Shown in pieces: positions 62,610-64,000 of a stretch of 64,000 nt of DNA (positions within the stretch are counted from its first letter, which is position 1; each line of letters opens with the position of its first letter). Location of the stretch: the NCBI RefSeq assembly GCF_900604535.1, contig NZ_UWOT01000005.1, forward strand, positions 124,001 through 188,000, in the 5' to 3' direction. The notes under the pieces were generated by a model that was given only the letters and a program-made list of their open reading frames with translations, searched no databases and had not been told where the DNA came from. The position numbers were made by a program, and so were the translations under genes. The DNA comes from Romboutsia_E sp900604535 (lineage in GTDB: Bacteria > Bacillota > Clostridia > Peptostreptococcales > Peptostreptococcaceae).

Positions 62610-63159
62610 TTATGAATTTAATATATTCTCAATTTTCAATCTTACATCTACAGGTAAACAACCTTCTAATGCTCTTTCTAAGAGCATTGGTTTCTTAATT
62701 CCATTAGATAAAATATATGTTTCTATCATATCTACCTTGGTTTGTCTGTTAGGAATTAACTGATAAATTACATACCAGTCTTCTAATGAAGTAAATGGTA
62801 TATTTACACCATTAATTAATTTAAATTCTGATATAGAATTATTATCAAATATATATCTAAATACTCCGTTATTATGATTAACTGCAAATCCAGACATTAC
62901 ATCAACATCAAATCCATTTATTACATACTCATAAAAATATTTTGTTGAGTATGTTGAACTCTTTTCCCATTTCTTTTTTTTCTCCAATACTTTTAAGGAT
63001 TTCATCTACTTTTTTAATATCATCAATGTTTATAAAAATATCTATATCATTAGTTTTGTCTATAAAACCAAACTTATTAAGCAGTATAGATGCTCCAACT
63101 CCCCATGTTACACCTGCATCATTTAACTTTTTTCCTATATAACTTAAAGTATTAAACAT
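62610..63159 (-). pseudogene. nucleotidyltransferase-like gene, one-base frameshift
   Basis: The N-terminal part (62929-63159) reads MFNTLSYIGKKLNDAGVTWGVGASILLNKFGFIDKTNDIDIFI, with the GVGAS and DIDIFI (Asp pair) motifs of MNT-type minimal nucleotidyltransferases such as the antitoxin-like or aminoglycoside-type fold. The frame then drifts at a T8 run (62974-62981); removing one base joins it to the 131-residue continuation (KKWEKSSTYSTKYFYEYVINGFDVDVMSGFAVNH) with NGFDVDVMSG as the third strand/Asp. Intact it would be 182 residues. As read, neither half has the full active site. No toxin partner adjoins. Confidence 0.82.
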
Positions 63160-63304
63160 TTATTACATCCTCTCTTATTTACTAAAATAATCTCACTTAC
63201 AAATTACTATATATAATATAAATAATATCGTTACTTCTCATTATATAACAATTGCATATATACTTTCTAATAATATTCCCTCATTATATAATTATAAAGT
63301 TAAC

Positions 63305-63670
63305 CTACATTTTTATTAAATTATTTATACCTTCTTGAATATAATCTAATGAAATTGTCATAGCATCTATTATTCTCTTCAAACGTGTATATGTGCCTGT
63401 ACCTTCTTTTGCATTAATAAAGGCCTTTTTACTTTTATTAATAATAGAAGTTATTTGAACTTCTGCTTTTGACAAATCTTCTTGTGTATAACTATGCTCA
63501 TCATTTGTTATTAATGTTTTTGAAATATTTAAAGCTTTTATACGATTTCTAGAAAGCGATAATTGAGGTGTACCTTCTTTAAATTTAGGTTGTATTTTTT
63601 CACAATTTATAATTGTAGACTCGATAATCTTTAATGTATTTTCTATTTCTTCACTTGTATATTTACTCAT
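63305..63670 (-). CDS. hypothetical helical protein
   Basis: The start chosen is the ATG at 63670 (MSKYTSEEIENTLKIIEST), 33 nt inside the longest frame, as AGGAGG lies just upstream. The 121 residues are almost all helical, with hydrophobic heptads (ENTLKIIESTIINCEKI, RLKRIIDAMTISLDYIQEGINNLI), and no signal peptide or membrane segment. I do not recognise a domain. Single gene, about 140 nt from a divergent GNAT gene. Confidence 0.65.
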   Translation of the reverse strand: MSKYTSEEIENTLKIIESTIINCEKIQPKFKEGTPQLSLSRNRIKALNISKTLITNDEHSYTQEDLSKAEVQITSIINKSKKAFINAKEGTGTYTRLKRIIDAMTISLDYIQEGINNLIKM

Positions 63671-63811
63671 TATATCCCTCCTATAAAACAACGTAATTTT
63701 CAATGTTTCATATAAATTTTAATATCTCTTTATCCAATTTTTATTTATAATTTATTATATAATAGAATCTATTTAATTGAAAGTTCAAGCACTTTTGGAG
63801 GTGTTCTAAAT

Positions 63812-64000
63812 ATGATTAGGAAGGCTAGGTTAAATGATATAAGCACCATAATAGAAATAATAAAATCCACAATTGAAGAAATGAAAACTTACAATAATAC
63901 TCAATGGGGTGAAAACTATCCTCTAGACGAAGATTTTGCTGATGATATAGAAAATGGGGATTTATATGTAGATGACGACTGTGGTCATATAAAAGGTTTT
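63812..64000 (+). CDS. GNAT-family acetyltransferase, truncated by the window edge
   Basis: The ATG at 63812 has TTGGAGG 11 nt upstream. The 63 codons in view encode MIRKARLNDISTIIEIIKST, the standard GNAT N-terminus, then a helix (IEEMKTYNNTQWGENYPLDEDFADDIENGD) and LYVDDDCGHIKGF, leading into strand 4. It remains open at 64000. Substrate unknown; the middle region (TQWGENYP) suggests the small amino-acid/peptide acetyltransferase group. Confidence 0.8.
   Translation, partial: MIRKARLNDISTIIEIIKSTIEEMKTYNNTQWGENYPLDEDFADDIENGDLYVDDDCGHIKGF

Noticed and set aside
1..64000. CRISPR arrays, tRNA or rRNA genes, insertion sequences
   Set aside because: No regularly spaced direct repeats, no cloverleaf-type or rRNA sequence and no transposase were recognised on either strand.

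Overview
The window is about 70-75 % A+T with strong AGGAGG/AGGGGG ribosome-binding sites, spore-related genes and regulatory RNAs typical of Firmicutes. It looks like chromosomal DNA from an anaerobic clostridium, most likely Peptostreptococcaceae (Paraclostridium, Paeniclostridium or Terrisporobacter-like). The genus is inference; no rRNA or tRNA gene is present to settle it.

Layout. 1-2.2 kb: a Bce-type ABC transporter whose permease is frameshifted. 2.4-4.4 kb: an XRE-cupin regulator divergent from a GntP-type transporter. 4.5-6.1 kb: a ykkC-family (guanidine-I-like) riboswitch upstream of a B3/B4-domain protein and a small radical SAM protein. 6.2-14.1 kb: pckA, an FtsX-type ABC transporter divergent from a LytTR two-component system, and hpf (frameshifted). 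14.1-19.2 kb: an operon with an Old Yellow Enzyme carrying the HGDR motif of bilirubin reductase (BilR), an alpha/beta hydrolase and a GPH-family transporter, divergent from an AraC regulator. 19.3-22.2 kb: acyl-ACP thioesterase, NhaP2-type antiporter and a 59-residue protein. 22.3-29.9 kb: a second catabolic-looking module (creatininase-family protein, amidohydrolase, GPH transporter, two AraC regulators, second OYE reductase). 30-38.6 kb: a globin (frameshifted), a PQQ-type sugar dehydrogenase homologue, a large propeller sensor kinase, and MFS and MATE transporters. 38.7-44.7 kb: a decayed restriction/defence remnant (hsdR, YgjP-like peptidase, CoiA-like gene, EVE-like protein). 44.8-49.2 kb: phage-like regulators and replication genes with no integrase or structural genes. 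49.5-56.7 kb: SDR, MarR and nitroreductase genes, then an ABC-2 exporter with a CrtI-like flavoprotein. 56.9-60.5 kb: a T-box-controlled BASS transporter, a DAO-type oxidoreductase and a TudS-DUF1722 protein. 60.7-64 kb: a spore photoproduct lyase homologue, a cupin, a broken nucleotidyltransferase and the start of a GNAT gene.

Two themes stand out. The first is a pair of inducible reduce-and-transport modules, each with an OYE reductase, a GPH transporter and an AraC activator; one is very probably a bilirubin-reduction operon, which suits a gut or tissue anaerobe. The second is an unusual density of gene-breaking lesions: nine genes carry 13 of them (nine 1-nt indels, mostly in A/T homopolymers, and four in-frame stops). 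Some are surely decay; those in conserved genes such as hpf may be sequencing errors, and the sequence alone cannot separate the two.
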